DNA of 64,000 nucleotides from Chryseobacterium artocarpi (GTDB lineage: Bacteria > Bacteroidota > Bacteroidia > Flavobacteriales > Weeksellaceae): the NCBI RefSeq assembly GCF_001684975.1, contig NZ_MAYH01000012.1, positions 372,001 through 436,000 of the forward strand. The letters run 5' to 3'. This document shows positions 51,037 through 59,541 of the stretch, piece by piece. Below the pieces are notes generated by a model. It had not been told where the DNA came from. It did no database searches and worked only from the letters and a program-made list of their open reading frames with translations. The stretch's first letter is position 1; each line of letters begins with the position of its first letter. The translations under genes and the position numbers were made by a program.

Positions 51037-51810
51037 TCAGATTGATAAAGAAAACTCTTCAAATGCTTTTGCCGGATTAGGATTTCTCATGAAATATTCT
51101 CCCATCAGAAAACCGTCAAATCCTTTTTCCTTCAAAAAATGAAAATCTTCAAGAGCATAAATTCCACTTTCTGCCACGGATAAAGTATCTTTTGGAAGCT
51201 GATCTTTCAACTGAACGGAATGTTGTAAATCCACTTTAAAATCTTTCAGGTTTCTATTGTTTATTCCTACTAAATCAATTTCTGAATTAAAATGTTTCAG
51301 TTCTTCTTCTGTGTGAATTTCCAATAGAACTTCCATATCCAGTTGATGGGCAAGTTCTGTAAATTCCTGAACCTGATTAGGAGAAAGACATGCTGCAATC
51401 AGTAAAATAACATCTGCACCTATACTTTTAGCTTCATAAAACTGGTATTCATCAATCATAAAATCTTTTCTCAGAATAGGAATATTAATATGATTTCTTA
51501 CCTTTAAAATATCTTCAAAACTTCCTCCGAAGAAGTCTTTATCTGTCAGAATAGAAATTCCGCTCGCACCAAAACCTTCATAAGCTGAAGCAATTTCCAA
51601 AGGCTGAACATTGTTATTAATGATTCCTTTTGATGGAGATTGTCTCTTGAATTCAGCAATGATCCCGCTTTTATTTTTAATGGATTCTTTTAATGAATAA
51701 TTTTTCCTTTCAAATAGCTCAGAACTTTTCAATTGCTCAAGAGAAGTATGTGACTTTGAAACTGCAATTTCTTCTCTTTTTCTTTCAATAATTTTATCTA
51801 GTATATTCAT
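51037..51810 (-). CDS. trpC: Indole-3-glycerol phosphate synthase
   Basis: 257 residues, monofunctional (not fused to TrpF). Motifs: IIAEFKRQSPSKGIIN with the catalytic Lys, ILTDKDFFGGSFEDI, PILRKDFMIDEYQ, VLLEIHTEEEL, VGINNRNLKDFKVD, VAESGIY and GFLMGEYFMR. It closes the indole ring. It sits 38 bp before trpF. Confidence 0.97.
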   Translation of the reverse strand: MNILDKIIERKREEIAVSKSHTSLEQLKSSELFERKNYSLKESIKNKSGIIAEFKRQSPSKGIINNNVQPLEIASAYEGFGASGISILTDKDFFGGSFEDILKVRNHINIPILRKDFMIDEYQFYEAKSIGADVILLIAACLSPNQVQEFTELAHQLDMEVLLEIHTEEELKHFNSEIDLVGINNRNLKDFKVDLQHSVQLKDQLPKDTLSVAESGIYALEDFHFLKEKGFDGFLMGEYFMRNPNPAKAFEEFSLSI

Positions 51811-51833
51811 TTTCTGTGTTTTGAATGATTAGA

Positions 51834-52823
51834 TTACTGATTGATTAAAAGTTCAAAACTCTTTAGTGCTTTTCCGCTTTCTAAACTTTCCTGAGCGAGA
51901 AGAAGACAATTATCATAAGTTCCGAATTTATGGGTGTGATAAAGTGCTACTGATGCATTGGCTAACACTACAGAATTCTGTTGTTCAGTTCCATTTCCTT
52001 TCAGAATATTCATGAAAATTTTTGCTGTTTCCTGAATGGTATTTCCGGCTTTAATATCTTCCAGTGTCACCGGATTAAATCCAAGATCTTCCGCAGAGTG
52101 AATCTCTTCACCGTTTTTAGTAATAATCTTGCTGTCATGGGTTAAGCTGATTTCGTCATAACCATCCAGCCCGTGTACTAAGATAAAATCCTTTTCCTCT
52201 TTTTGAAGAAGATACTGATAGATTCTTGCAATCTCAAGGTTATAAACTCCAATCATGGAATATTGAGGCTTTGCCGGGTTTACTAAGGGACCTAAAAGAT
52301 TAAAGAACGTTCTTAATCCCAGTGATTTCCTCAATAATCCAACAGATTGAAGGGCAGGGTGGAAGTAGGGAGCATGGAGAAAGCAGATATTAGCTCTCTC
52401 AAGGTCCTCATTCAGTTCTTCTGAACTGTTCTTGAATTGATATCCAAGCTCTTCCAGCACATTGGATGAGCCAGTGGTCGTTGAAGCCCCGTAATTTCCA
52501 TGTTTTGTCACCTTCTGCCCAGCTCCGGCAACCACAAAGCTTGCCAATGTTGATATATTGATTGTGTTTTTTCCGTCACCTCCTGTTCCTACAATATCAA
52601 TAGCATCATTGGCATCAATATTTACAGGAACAGCCATTTGTAATAAGGCTTCTCTGAAACCTTCAAGTTCTTTTAAAGTAATATTTCGCATCAGAAAAAC
52701 ACTGATGAATGCCGTTACTTCCGCAGCATTGAATTTGTTCTGTGCAATTTCAATCATCATAGCCTTTGCCTCAGACTTTGATAAAGTATTATGATTGAAC
52801 AGATATTGCAGTATTTCTTTCAT
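51834..52823 (-). CDS. trpD: Anthranilate phosphoribosyltransferase
   Basis: About 329 residues from the ATG at 52823, chosen because MKEILQYLFNHNTLSKSEAK is where family members begin. In-frame ATGs at 52868 and 52883 would add 15-20 polar residues. Motifs: DIVGTGGDGKNTINISTLAS, KHGNYGASTTTGSSNVLEELG, and GLRTFFNLLGPLVNPA. It attaches phosphoribose to anthranilate. It lies between trpG and trpC and is not fused to TrpG. Confidence 0.95.
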   Translation of the reverse strand: MKEILQYLFNHNTLSKSEAKAMMIEIAQNKFNAAEVTAFISVFLMRNITLKELEGFREALLQMAVPVNIDANDAIDIVGTGGDGKNTINISTLASFVVAGAGQKVTKHGNYGASTTTGSSNVLEELGYQFKNSSEELNEDLERANICFLHAPYFHPALQSVGLLRKSLGLRTFFNLLGPLVNPAKPQYSMIGVYNLEIARIYQYLLQKEEKDFILVHGLDGYDEISLTHDSKIITKNGEEIHSAEDLGFNPVTLEDIKAGNTIQETAKIFMNILKGNGTEQQNSVVLANASVALYHTHKFGTYDNCLLLAQESLESGKALKSFELLINQ

Positions 52824-52914
52824 TTGGGGTGTTTTTATTGTTGAGGAATCTTGTGTCATTGTTTTCATGCTTCGTTTCTCCATTAAACTTTTACCGGAAG
52901 GGAGATTGATAATT

Positions 52915-53517
52915 TTAATGATTTAAAAAATTTCGGATAATCACCTCTCCATCCGGGGTTAAAATACTTTCAGGATGAAACTGTACTCCGTGTACATCAT
53001 AAGTTTTGTGTTGTAAAGCCATGATCATTCCGTCCTTATCTACAGCGGTTATTTCCAGTTCTTCCGGGAAATTTTCCGGATTTACCGCCCAACTGTGGTA
53101 TCTTCCTACTTCTAATCCTGAAGCTAAGTTTTTGAAAAGTTTAGTATCTTCTTTTACTAAATCTGTTGTGGTAGCCACCCCATGAAATATTTCAGAAAGG
53201 TTGATCAGATTTCCTCCAAAAGCTTCCGCAATAGCCTGTTGTCCTAAACACACTCCTAAAATACTTTTCGTAGGAGCATATTCTTTAATCAATTCCAATA
53301 AAATACCTGCTTCTTCAGGAATTCCGGGACCAGGTGAAAGGATTATTTTATCATACTTCCTAACTTCTTCCAGCGTGATCTGGTCATTTCTTACCACGTC
53401 TACTTTTTGATTCAGTATTCTTTCAATAATCTGAACAAGATTATAGGTAAAGCTGTCATAGTTGTCAAAAACGAGAACTTTAAGCTGAGGTTGTTGAGAG
53501 GTTGTATTGTTATTCAT
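52915..53517 (-). CDS. trpG: Anthranilate synthase glutamine amidotransferase subunit
   Basis: 200 residues. The class I amidotransferase triad is visible: Cys in LGVCLGQQAIAEAFGG, and His and Glu in VHGVQFHPESILTPDG. LVFDNYDSFTYNLVQIIE and LSPGPGIPEEAG complete the family pattern. It supplies ammonia to TrpE. It is 36 bp from trpE. A role shared with para-aminobenzoate synthesis is possible, since no second copy is seen here. Confidence 0.96.
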   Translation of the reverse strand: MNNNTTSQQPQLKVLVFDNYDSFTYNLVQIIERILNQKVDVVRNDQITLEEVRKYDKIILSPGPGIPEEAGILLELIKEYAPTKSILGVCLGQQAIAEAFGGNLINLSEIFHGVATTTDLVKEDTKLFKNLASGLEVGRYHSWAVNPENFPEELEITAVDKDGMIMALQHKTYDVHGVQFHPESILTPDGEVIIRNFLNH

Positions 53518-53553
53518 TTTTTCTTTTTTTGTAAGTTAATTTTGTTGCTGCTT

Positions 53554-54978
53554 TTAATTTTCAACGATTTTTTCTGCTTTTTCAACTGCTTTTTTCAGGG
53601 CATTTAATTTATTGTTGACCTCTTGCAGCTCGTTTTCTGGGACAGATTTTGCAACAAGACCGGCTCCAGCCTGATAATAAAGGGTATTATTTTTACTCAG
53701 AAATGTTCTGATCATAATCGCCTGGTTGCAGGTTCCATTCAAACCGACAATACCAATACAGCCCCCATAATATCCACGGGAATCTTTTTCATATTGATTG
53801 ATAAGTTGAAGAGCTTTATGTTTAGGAGCACCACTTAAAGTTCCCTGTGGGAAAGTTGCAGAAATCATGTCTAGAGGGTTGATTTGCTCTGGAAGATCAG
53901 CCGTTACTTCACTTACCATGTGAATGACATGAGAGAAAAGTTGTATCTCTTTAAGCTTTGTAACAGTAACATTTTTTCCAAGTTTTCCAAGGTCATTACG
54001 GGCAAGGTCTACCAGCATGGTGTGCTCAGCGTTTTCTTTTGGATCATTTTTTAAAACTTCAATAGCTTGAAGATCAGCTTCAAAGTTTCCGGTTCTTTTG
54101 GAAGTTCCGGCAATAGGATGGATGATTGCCTTGTGATCTTTGATAATTAATTGACTTTCAGGGCTTGATCCGAATAATTTGTAATTTCCATAATCAAAAT
54201 AAAACAGATAAGGAGAAGGATTGATATTTCTCAAAGCACGGTAAACGTTAAACTCGTCTCCTTTGAATTTCTGCTCAAATCTTCTGCTTAATACCAGCTG
54301 AAATACATCACCTCTCATGCAGTGTCTTTGTGCTGTTTTTACCAGTTCAAGGTAATCTTCATTGGTGATATTTGACGTTTCTTCGCCATTCTTTTCAAAA
54401 GGATAAACAGGTGTATTTTGATTTTTGATAAGGTTTTCCAGAAGGTTGACTTCGGATTTTACACCGTTCATTTGATTCTCAATAATATACATTTCATCAT
54501 TAAAATGATTAATCGCAATTACATATTGATATAATCTGTATCGAAGAATAGGAATTTCTACCTCTGGACTTTGTGCTTTTAAATTGACATTCTCAAAAAA
54601 CTGGACCGCTTCAAAACTTGTATATCCGAAAAGACTTTGCGCAGTCTGTTCAATAGGATCATCGGTTTTCTCACAGTCGAAGATGGTGCGGAAATCTTCA
54701 AAAATATCAGTGATATTGCGGTCTGTGATGAATTGTTTTACGGGAGAGGAATCAGGAAGTTTGATTTCAAATTCTTTTAAGTTTTTAACTTCAATTCCTG
54801 CTACAGCATTGATGGCGATGAAAGAGAAATTATTATCAATACTTTTTGAGTCTGAACTTTCCAAAAGAATAGTATCTCTGAACTTGTCTCTTATTTTCAG
54901 ATAAATATTCATCGGAGTATGAAGATCTCCAAGAGTTTTTTTCGAAACGGTTTTTATTTTGATTTTCTGAGTAAACAT
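53554..54978 (-). CDS. trpE: Anthranilate synthase component I
   Basis: 474 residues. The N-terminal domain has the tryptophan feedback-site motif LLESS (DTILLESSDSKS). The chorismate-binding domain has DVFQLVLSRRFE, SPSPYLFYFDYG-like NINPSPYLFY, HPIAGTSKRTG, HTMLVDLARNDLGK, SATFPQGTLSGAPK and GGCIGIVGLNG. It makes anthranilate from chorismate with TrpG. It is the first structural gene after the attenuator. Confidence 0.97.
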   Translation of the reverse strand: MFTQKIKIKTVSKKTLGDLHTPMNIYLKIRDKFRDTILLESSDSKSIDNNFSFIAINAVAGIEVKNLKEFEIKLPDSSPVKQFITDRNITDIFEDFRTIFDCEKTDDPIEQTAQSLFGYTSFEAVQFFENVNLKAQSPEVEIPILRYRLYQYVIAINHFNDEMYIIENQMNGVKSEVNLLENLIKNQNTPVYPFEKNGEETSNITNEDYLELVKTAQRHCMRGDVFQLVLSRRFEQKFKGDEFNVYRALRNINPSPYLFYFDYGNYKLFGSSPESQLIIKDHKAIIHPIAGTSKRTGNFEADLQAIEVLKNDPKENAEHTMLVDLARNDLGKLGKNVTVTKLKEIQLFSHVIHMVSEVTADLPEQINPLDMISATFPQGTLSGAPKHKALQLINQYEKDSRGYYGGCIGIVGLNGTCNQAIMIRTFLSKNNTLYYQAGAGLVAKSVPENELQEVNNKLNALKKAVEKAEKIVEN

Positions 54979-55003
54979 CTGTTGTTTTATTTTTAGATTT
55001 TAG

Positions 55004-55041
55004 GAATAAAAAAAGGCTTCAACGGAATCCGTCAAAGCCTT
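55004..55041 (-). terminator. trp attenuator terminator
   Basis: In the minus-strand RNA a 14-bp stem (55041-55028 with 55026-55013, two G-U pairs) is followed by a U-run, 35 nt before the trpE start. It stops transcription in the leader unless an alternative fold forms. Confidence 0.85.
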
Positions 55042-55072
55042 GTATATTGTTTTGTTTATATCTGCTGTTGGT

Positions 55073-55150
55073 TTAATAACATGACAATAACTTCAGACCC
55101 GACGAAGAGTTTGAAAGCCACCACCAAATATTGTTGCTATTATTAAACAT
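55073..55150 (-). CDS. trpL: trp operon leader peptide (three consecutive Trp codons)
   Basis: 25 codons read MFNNSNNIWWWLSNSSSGLK and then LLSCY. The three Trp codons are at 55118-55126. The frame lies between the promoter and the terminator hairpin, so ribosome stalling at Trp codons when charged tRNA-Trp is scarce would favour readthrough. A UUCGUC segment after the Trp codons can pair with GACGGA of the terminator 5' arm as an antiterminator (my reading, not computed). The -7 element ends 4 nt before the ATG, so the leader may be translated from the very 5' end. Confidence 0.85.
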   Translation of the reverse strand: MFNNSNNIWWWLSNSSSGLKLLSCY

Positions 55151-55154
55151 GGGA

Positions 55155-55181
55155 CAAATGTAGAGATTTTTTTTAATACAA
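55155..55181 (-). promoter_or_regulatory. Promoter of the trp operon
   Basis: The minus-strand -7 element TACATTTG (55155-55162) exactly fits TAnnTTTG. A TTG at 55179-55181 lies 16 bp upstream, a little short of the usual spacing. Confidence 0.65.
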
Positions 55182-55227
55182 AAAACAAAAAACTTCAAAA
55201 AAAACAAAAAATTAATATTGGAATATA

Positions 55228-55872
55228 TCACTTTAGGAGCTCCAGTTCTTGCTTTAATTCTTCAATTTTTAATTTAGAATCTTTATCGTCATAGCTATTA
55301 ACGTAATCTTCTAAGGCTGAGATATATTCCTTGATAAATTCTTTATTCGTTTTATCTGCTTCATACTTAATTCTAGCCGAATTTACAGGGGCAAGTTTTG
55401 AGTATTTGAGTACTGCTTTCCCTTCTTCAGACTGATTATAAAGAATAACAATGTTTTTTTCATATCCGGGAATATACTTAACAGGAAAAGTCTGTTCCAA
55501 CCGTGGAATTCTGATTGCATTTTCGATAGGATAGATAGAAGCCGTTGTAGTAGAGAAAAAGGTTGAAACGTATTTTCCATCCTGTTTTTTTATAATAGCT
55601 TCATAATCGTGGATGTACATTTCGTTTAATGTAGAATTGGTTTCTACATCAGAGGTGATGATAGCAGTACTTTCTACTCCGTACTGATTGAGGAACCAGG
55701 CATTTAAAAACTGTCCGCCAAATCCGTTTAAGATGGCTAAAGGAATGATAGGAATCAGAAACCATGCTTTTTTCGTTAAAGTTGAAAGTAACCCGAAAAA
55801 CATGATAAGAATAATCACAGTATAAAAACCATGATGGCTGGTGAAAAACAGAATTTTTGAAATTAAAACCAT
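55228..55872 (-). CDS. Uncharacterised membrane protein
   Basis: 214 residues. Two N-terminal membrane helices (about 12-30 and 35-55) are followed by a soluble domain containing STAIITSDVETNSTLNEMYI and FPVKYIPGYEKNIVILYN, and by a charged helical C-terminus (KLKIEELKQELELLK), probably coiled-coil. No family is recognised. The middle resembles small SH3-like or DUF3592-type envelope domains only loosely. It lies upstream of the trp promoter in the same direction, with no clear terminator between. Confidence 0.65.
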   Translation of the reverse strand: MVLISKILFFTSHHGFYTVIILIMFFGLLSTLTKKAWFLIPIIPLAILNGFGGQFLNAWFLNQYGVESTAIITSDVETNSTLNEMYIHDYEAIIKKQDGKYVSTFFSTTTASIYPIENAIRIPRLEQTFPVKYIPGYEKNIVILYNQSEEGKAVLKYSKLAPVNSARIKYEADKTNKEFIKEYISALEDYVNSYDDKDSKLKIEELKQELELLK

Positions 55873-55981
55873 AGGCTAAATTTAGAAATATCACCTTATT
55901 AAACAGCTATAATTCCATTAAAATTACAAAAAAATATCTTTAAAGTGGGGATATATCATCGTTTTAAAAGCTTATTTTTTA

Positions 55982-55989
55982 TACTTTTG
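55982..55989 (+). promoter_or_regulatory. -7 promoter element of the small lipoprotein/cytochrome operon
   Basis: TACTTTTG matches TAnnTTTG, 19 bp before the ATG at 56009. Confidence 0.6.
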
Positions 55990-56008
55990 TCTAAATTTTA
56001 TAGAAAAA

Positions 56009-56218
56009 ATGAAAAAAGTATTAGCAATCGCATTTATCGGAGGTTTATTATTAGCTAGCTGCTCAAAAAAAGCAGATCATTCATTACAAGACAGCAACAC
56101 TATGCTTGAAGAGCCAGAAGCAACTACAGTTGTAGATTCTACTGCTAAAACGGCTGCTCCAGCTGCTGCAACCCCTGCTCCTGAAGCTGCTAAAACAGAT
56201 TCTACAGCGAAAAAATAA
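56009..56218 (+). CDS. Small Ala/Thr-rich lipoprotein
   Basis: 69 residues. The signal ends in LLLASC (Cys18). The mature part is a low-complexity Ala-Pro-Thr-Lys sequence (AKTAAPAAATPAPEAAKTDS) without a fold. Such short lipoproteins are common in Chryseobacterium; the role is unknown and may be a spacer or envelope filler. Its stop codon overlaps the start of the cytochrome gene (TAATG). Confidence 0.75.
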   Translation: MKKVLAIAFIGGLLLASCSKKADHSLQDSNTMLEEPEATTVVDSTAKTAAPAAATPAPEAAKTDSTAKK

Positions 56219-56589
56219 TGAAAAATTTATTTTTGGCAGGAACATTAGGTCTTTTGATCTTTTCCTGTTCTAAAAAAGAAAATACGGCAGAAGTAGCGTC
56301 TTCCGATGCTGCGCCTGTGTCAGCTCCGGCAAAATCCAATCTTTCGGGTGATCAGATCATCGAAACATTGGATTGTTCCGGATGTCACGCTGTCAATGAG
56401 AGAATGATAGGACCTTCTTATCAGGAAATAGCGGGTAAATATTCTGAAAAGGATATTGATCTGTTGGCTTCCAAGATTATAGAAGGCGGAAGTGGAGTTT
56501 GGGGAGGTGTCCCAATGGCTGCCCATCCACAAGTGTCTAAAGAAGATGCTAAAAAAATGGTGGAATATATTTTAAGTCAGAAGAAATAA
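56218..56589 (+). CDS. Lipoprotein cytochrome c
   Basis: 123 residues. The lipoprotein signal ends in LLIFSC (Cys17), then an Ala/Ser linker and one cytochrome c domain. The haem-binding motif is C53-S-G-C56-H57 and the probable sixth ligand is M100 (WGGVPMAAHPQV), as in class I cytochromes c. It would carry electrons at the periplasmic membrane surface. It overlaps the upstream lipoprotein gene by 1 bp, and rlmF follows after 3 bp. Confidence 0.9.
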   Translation: MKNLFLAGTLGLLIFSCSKKENTAEVASSDAAPVSAPAKSNLSGDQIIETLDCSGCHAVNERMIGPSYQEIAGKYSEKDIDLLASKIIEGGSGVWGGVPMAAHPQVSKEDAKKMVEYILSQKK

Positions 56590-56592
56590 AAC

Positions 56593-57510
56593 ATGTCCAC
56601 CGAAAAATCCAGTCTGCACACAAGAAATCTACATCGTAATCCCTATGATTTTGATCAGCTCATTTCTTGTGTGCCAGAACTGAATCACTATGTTTTTGTC
56701 AATGCTTATCAGACAAGAACGATCAATTTCAGTATTCCACAAGCTGTTAAACTGCTTAATAAAGCTTTATTACAACACTTTTATAATATTAAAGGCTGGG
56801 ATATTCCTGATAGCAATCTTTGTCCTCCCATTCCAGGAAGAGCTGATTATGTACATTATATTGCGGATTTATTAGCAGAAGACAACGGAAAGATCCCGGA
56901 AGGAACTTCTGTAAAAGGTTTGGATATTGGAGTAGGAGCCAATCTTGTGTATCCTCTAATATCGCATCAATCCTATGGCTGGCAGATGCTTGGTACAGAT
57001 ATCAATGAAGATTCATTAAAAAATGCCCGTCATATTTTAGACCAGAATCCCGAGGTGGCATCCGGGATAGAACTCTTGCATCAACCTGATTCCAATCATA
57101 TATTTAAGAATATTATCGGTTCCGAAGATAAGTTTACATTTTCTATGTGTAATCCTCCTTTTCATGATTCAAAAGAGTCTATGATAAAAGGAAATATGAG
57201 AAAAAACAGGAATTTAAATAAGTCAAAGAGTCAGAAATCATTGCTTAATTTTGGAGGTCAACAATCGGAATTATGGTGTGAAGGAGGTGAATTGAGGTTC
57301 ATTACCAATATGATTAATGAGAGTTTGGACTATTCATCACAGGTTCTTTGGTTTACGTGTCTGGTTTCCAAAAAGGATAATTTGCCTAAACTGACTTCGC
57401 TTTTAAAAAAGGTAAAGGCAGAGTTCAAAATAGTTGACATGGCTCAGGGACAAAAGATAAGCAGAATACTGGTTTGGACGTTTGTTCCTAAACAGGACAG
57501 GAAAATATAA
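56593..57510 (+). CDS. rlmF: 23S rRNA (adenine(1618)-N(6))-methyltransferase RlmF
   Basis: 305 residues. The RlmF pattern is clear: LHTRNLHRNPYDFDQLISCVPEL-type start, PPIPGRADYVHYIADLL, motif I LDIGVGANLVYPL, and the N6-adenine methylase motif NPPF (SMCNPPFHDSKE). It methylates A1618 of 23S rRNA in the E. coli numbering. It follows the cytochrome gene after 3 bp and is probably co-transcribed, although the functions do not seem linked. Confidence 0.93.
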   Translation: MSTEKSSLHTRNLHRNPYDFDQLISCVPELNHYVFVNAYQTRTINFSIPQAVKLLNKALLQHFYNIKGWDIPDSNLCPPIPGRADYVHYIADLLAEDNGKIPEGTSVKGLDIGVGANLVYPLISHQSYGWQMLGTDINEDSLKNARHILDQNPEVASGIELLHQPDSNHIFKNIIGSEDKFTFSMCNPPFHDSKESMIKGNMRKNRNLNKSKSQKSLLNFGGQQSELWCEGGELRFITNMINESLDYSSQVLWFTCLVSKKDNLPKLTSLLKKVKAEFKIVDMAQGQKISRILVWTFVPKQDRKI

Positions 57511-57646
57511 AAGATCAAAGCTTACCCTAATATAGTGATAGCTTAAATTCCGAACTTCATACCTCGCACCTCGAATCCCACACCCCTTATCTCAACCTCT
57601 AGTTCCCCATATCTTAGCCACTTTTTAAAATTTCTGAAAAAATCAA

Positions 57647-57677
57647 TTGACGATCAGGTCAAAAATGACTAAATTTG
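57647..57677 (+). promoter_or_regulatory. Promoter of lysS (TTG-N20-TAAATTTG)
   Basis: The -33 TTG at 57647-57649, a 20-bp spacer and TAAATTTG at 57670-57677 fit the flavobacterial consensus. The ATG is at 57700. Confidence 0.8.
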
Positions 57678-57699
57678 TACGCTTTTAGAAAAATAAGAA

Positions 57700-59397
57700 A
57701 TGCAATTATCAGAACAAGAAATCATTAGAAGAGAAAAGCTGAATAAGCTGACTGAAATGGGGATTAATGCGTTCCCTGCGGATGAGTATACAATTACAGA
57801 TACTACAGAATCTATAAAACAGGACTTTTCTGAAAGTAAACAGGTGAAGATCGCTGGTAGATTGATGTCACGCAGAATTCAAGGGAAGGCTTCTTTTGCA
57901 GAATTGCAGGATTCTAAAGGAAAAATCCAGGTTTACTTCAACAGAGACGAAATCTGTCCGGGAGAAGATAAAGAATTATATAATGAAGTTTACAAGCACC
58001 TTTTAGATATCGGTGATATTATCGGCATTGAAGGAGAATTGTTTACAACTCAGGTAGGTGAGAAGACGGTTTTAGTAAAGAACTTTACGCTTCTTACTAA
58101 GGCTTTACGTCCTTTACCTCAGGCAAAAACAGACGAAAATGGTGTTGTACACGACGGATTTACAGATCCGGAATTGAGATACAGACAACGTTATGTAGAT
58201 TTAACGGTAAATCCACAGGTAAAAGAAATTTTCGTGAAGAGAACAAAATTGTTCAATGCAATGAGAACTTTCTTCAACGATGCAGGATATTTTGAAGTGG
58301 AAACTCCAATCCTACAATCTATTCCTGGTGGAGCTGCGGCTAAGCCTTTCATCACGCACCACAATGCTTTAGATATTCCATTATATTTAAGAATTGCCAA
58401 CGAATTATATCTGAAAAGATTGATCGTAGGTGGTTTTGACGGAGTATATGAGTTCTCTAAAAACTTCAGAAACGAAGGGATGGACAGAACTCACAACCCG
58501 GAGTTTACAGCAATGGAAATCTATGTTGCTTACAAAGACTACAACTGGATGATGGATTTCACAGAGAAATTATTAGAATTCTGTGCGATTCAGGTAAATG
58601 GAACTACAACGGCTACTTTCGGAGAGCATGAAGTAGATTTCAAAGCACCTTACCCAAGAGTTTCTATGACGGAAGCAATTCTGAAATTCACAGGTTTTGA
58701 TATTACCGGAAAGACGGAGAAGGAATTATTTGACTTCGCAAAATCTATCGGTATTGAAGTAAATGAGACGATGGGTAAAGGAAAATTAATTGATGAAATC
58801 TTCGGTGAAAAGTGTGAAGGAAACTTCATCCAACCGACTTTCATTACGGATTATCCTGTTGAAATGTCTCCACTGACTAAGAAACACAGAAGCAAAGAAG
58901 GTTTAACTGAGCGTTTTGAATTGATGGTTTGTGGTAAAGAAATCGCAAATGCTTATTCGGAGCTTAATGACCCTATTGATCAGAGAGAGCGTTTTGAAGC
59001 TCAGATGGCTTTATCTGAAAGAGGGGATGACGAGGCAATGTTCATTGATCAGGACTTCTTAAGAGCGCTTGAATATGGTATGCCACCTACATCAGGATTA
59101 GGAATCGGTATGGATAGATTGATCATGTTCTTAACGAATAATGCTTCAATCCAGGAAGTGCTATTCTTCCCTCAGATGAGACCGGAAAAAGCGGTTCCTC
59201 AAATTGAATTGGGAGAAGATGAAAAAGTAATCCTTGAAATCCTTAATTCCCAGGAAGAGGCGATGTCTTTAGCTGAAGTAAAGGAAAGAAGTCAGTTATC
59301 TGGTAAGAAGTGGGATAAAGCTTCTAAGACTTTGACAAAAAATAATATTGTGAAAGTTGAGAAAATAGATGAGAATCTTTTGATGAAACTGGCATAG
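57700..59397 (+). CDS. lysS: Lysine--tRNA ligase (class II) with C-terminal extension
   Basis: 565 residues against about 505 in E. coli. The anticodon-binding OB domain (KIAGRLMSRRIQGKASFAEL) and class II core are complete: RQRYVDLTVN (motif 1), KNFRNEGMDRTHNPEFTAMEIY (motif 2), GLGIGMDRLIMFLTNN (motif 3). After about residue 495 there are 70 extra residues (KVILEILNSQEEAMSLAEVK onward) that look like a small winged-helix domain, an extension common in Bacteroidota. Cytoplasmic, with its own consensus promoter. Confidence 0.97.
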   Translation: MQLSEQEIIRREKLNKLTEMGINAFPADEYTITDTTESIKQDFSESKQVKIAGRLMSRRIQGKASFAELQDSKGKIQVYFNRDEICPGEDKELYNEVYKHLLDIGDIIGIEGELFTTQVGEKTVLVKNFTLLTKALRPLPQAKTDENGVVHDGFTDPELRYRQRYVDLTVNPQVKEIFVKRTKLFNAMRTFFNDAGYFEVETPILQSIPGGAAAKPFITHHNALDIPLYLRIANELYLKRLIVGGFDGVYEFSKNFRNEGMDRTHNPEFTAMEIYVAYKDYNWMMDFTEKLLEFCAIQVNGTTTATFGEHEVDFKAPYPRVSMTEAILKFTGFDITGKTEKELFDFAKSIGIEVNETMGKGKLIDEIFGEKCEGNFIQPTFITDYPVEMSPLTKKHRSKEGLTERFELMVCGKEIANAYSELNDPIDQRERFEAQMALSERGDDEAMFIDQDFLRALEYGMPPTSGLGIGMDRLIMFLTNNASIQEVLFFPQMRPEKAVPQIELGEDEKVILEILNSQEEAMSLAEVKERSQLSGKKWDKASKTLTKNNIVKVEKIDENLLMKLA

Positions 59398-59423
59398 CCA
59401 CTTCATTAAAGTAATAATATTAT

Positions 59424-59460
59424 AAAAGACTATTTCTAAAATGAAATAGTCTTTTATTTT
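59424..59460. terminator. Terminator after lysS
   Basis: A perfect 13-bp stem (AAAAGACTATTTC / GAAATAGTCTTTT, 59424-59455) is followed by a T-tract. It is also usable from the convergent ClbS-like gene. Confidence 0.9.
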
Positions 59461-59462
59461 TT

Positions 59463-59504
59463 AGCCACGAATACACGAATCATTTCATTTGTGTATTTGT
59501 GGCT
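59463..59504. repeat. Palindromic repeat, family 'GCCACGAATACACGAAT'
   Basis: AGCCACGAATACACGAAT (59463-59480) pairs with ATTTGTGTATTTGTGGCT (59487-59504), 16 of 18 with the two differences being G-T. A diverged copy lies at 6001-6040. Confidence 0.75.
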
Positions 59505-59541
59505 ATTTATTAAGATTAATGAAAGGAAGTGTAAAACAGTT

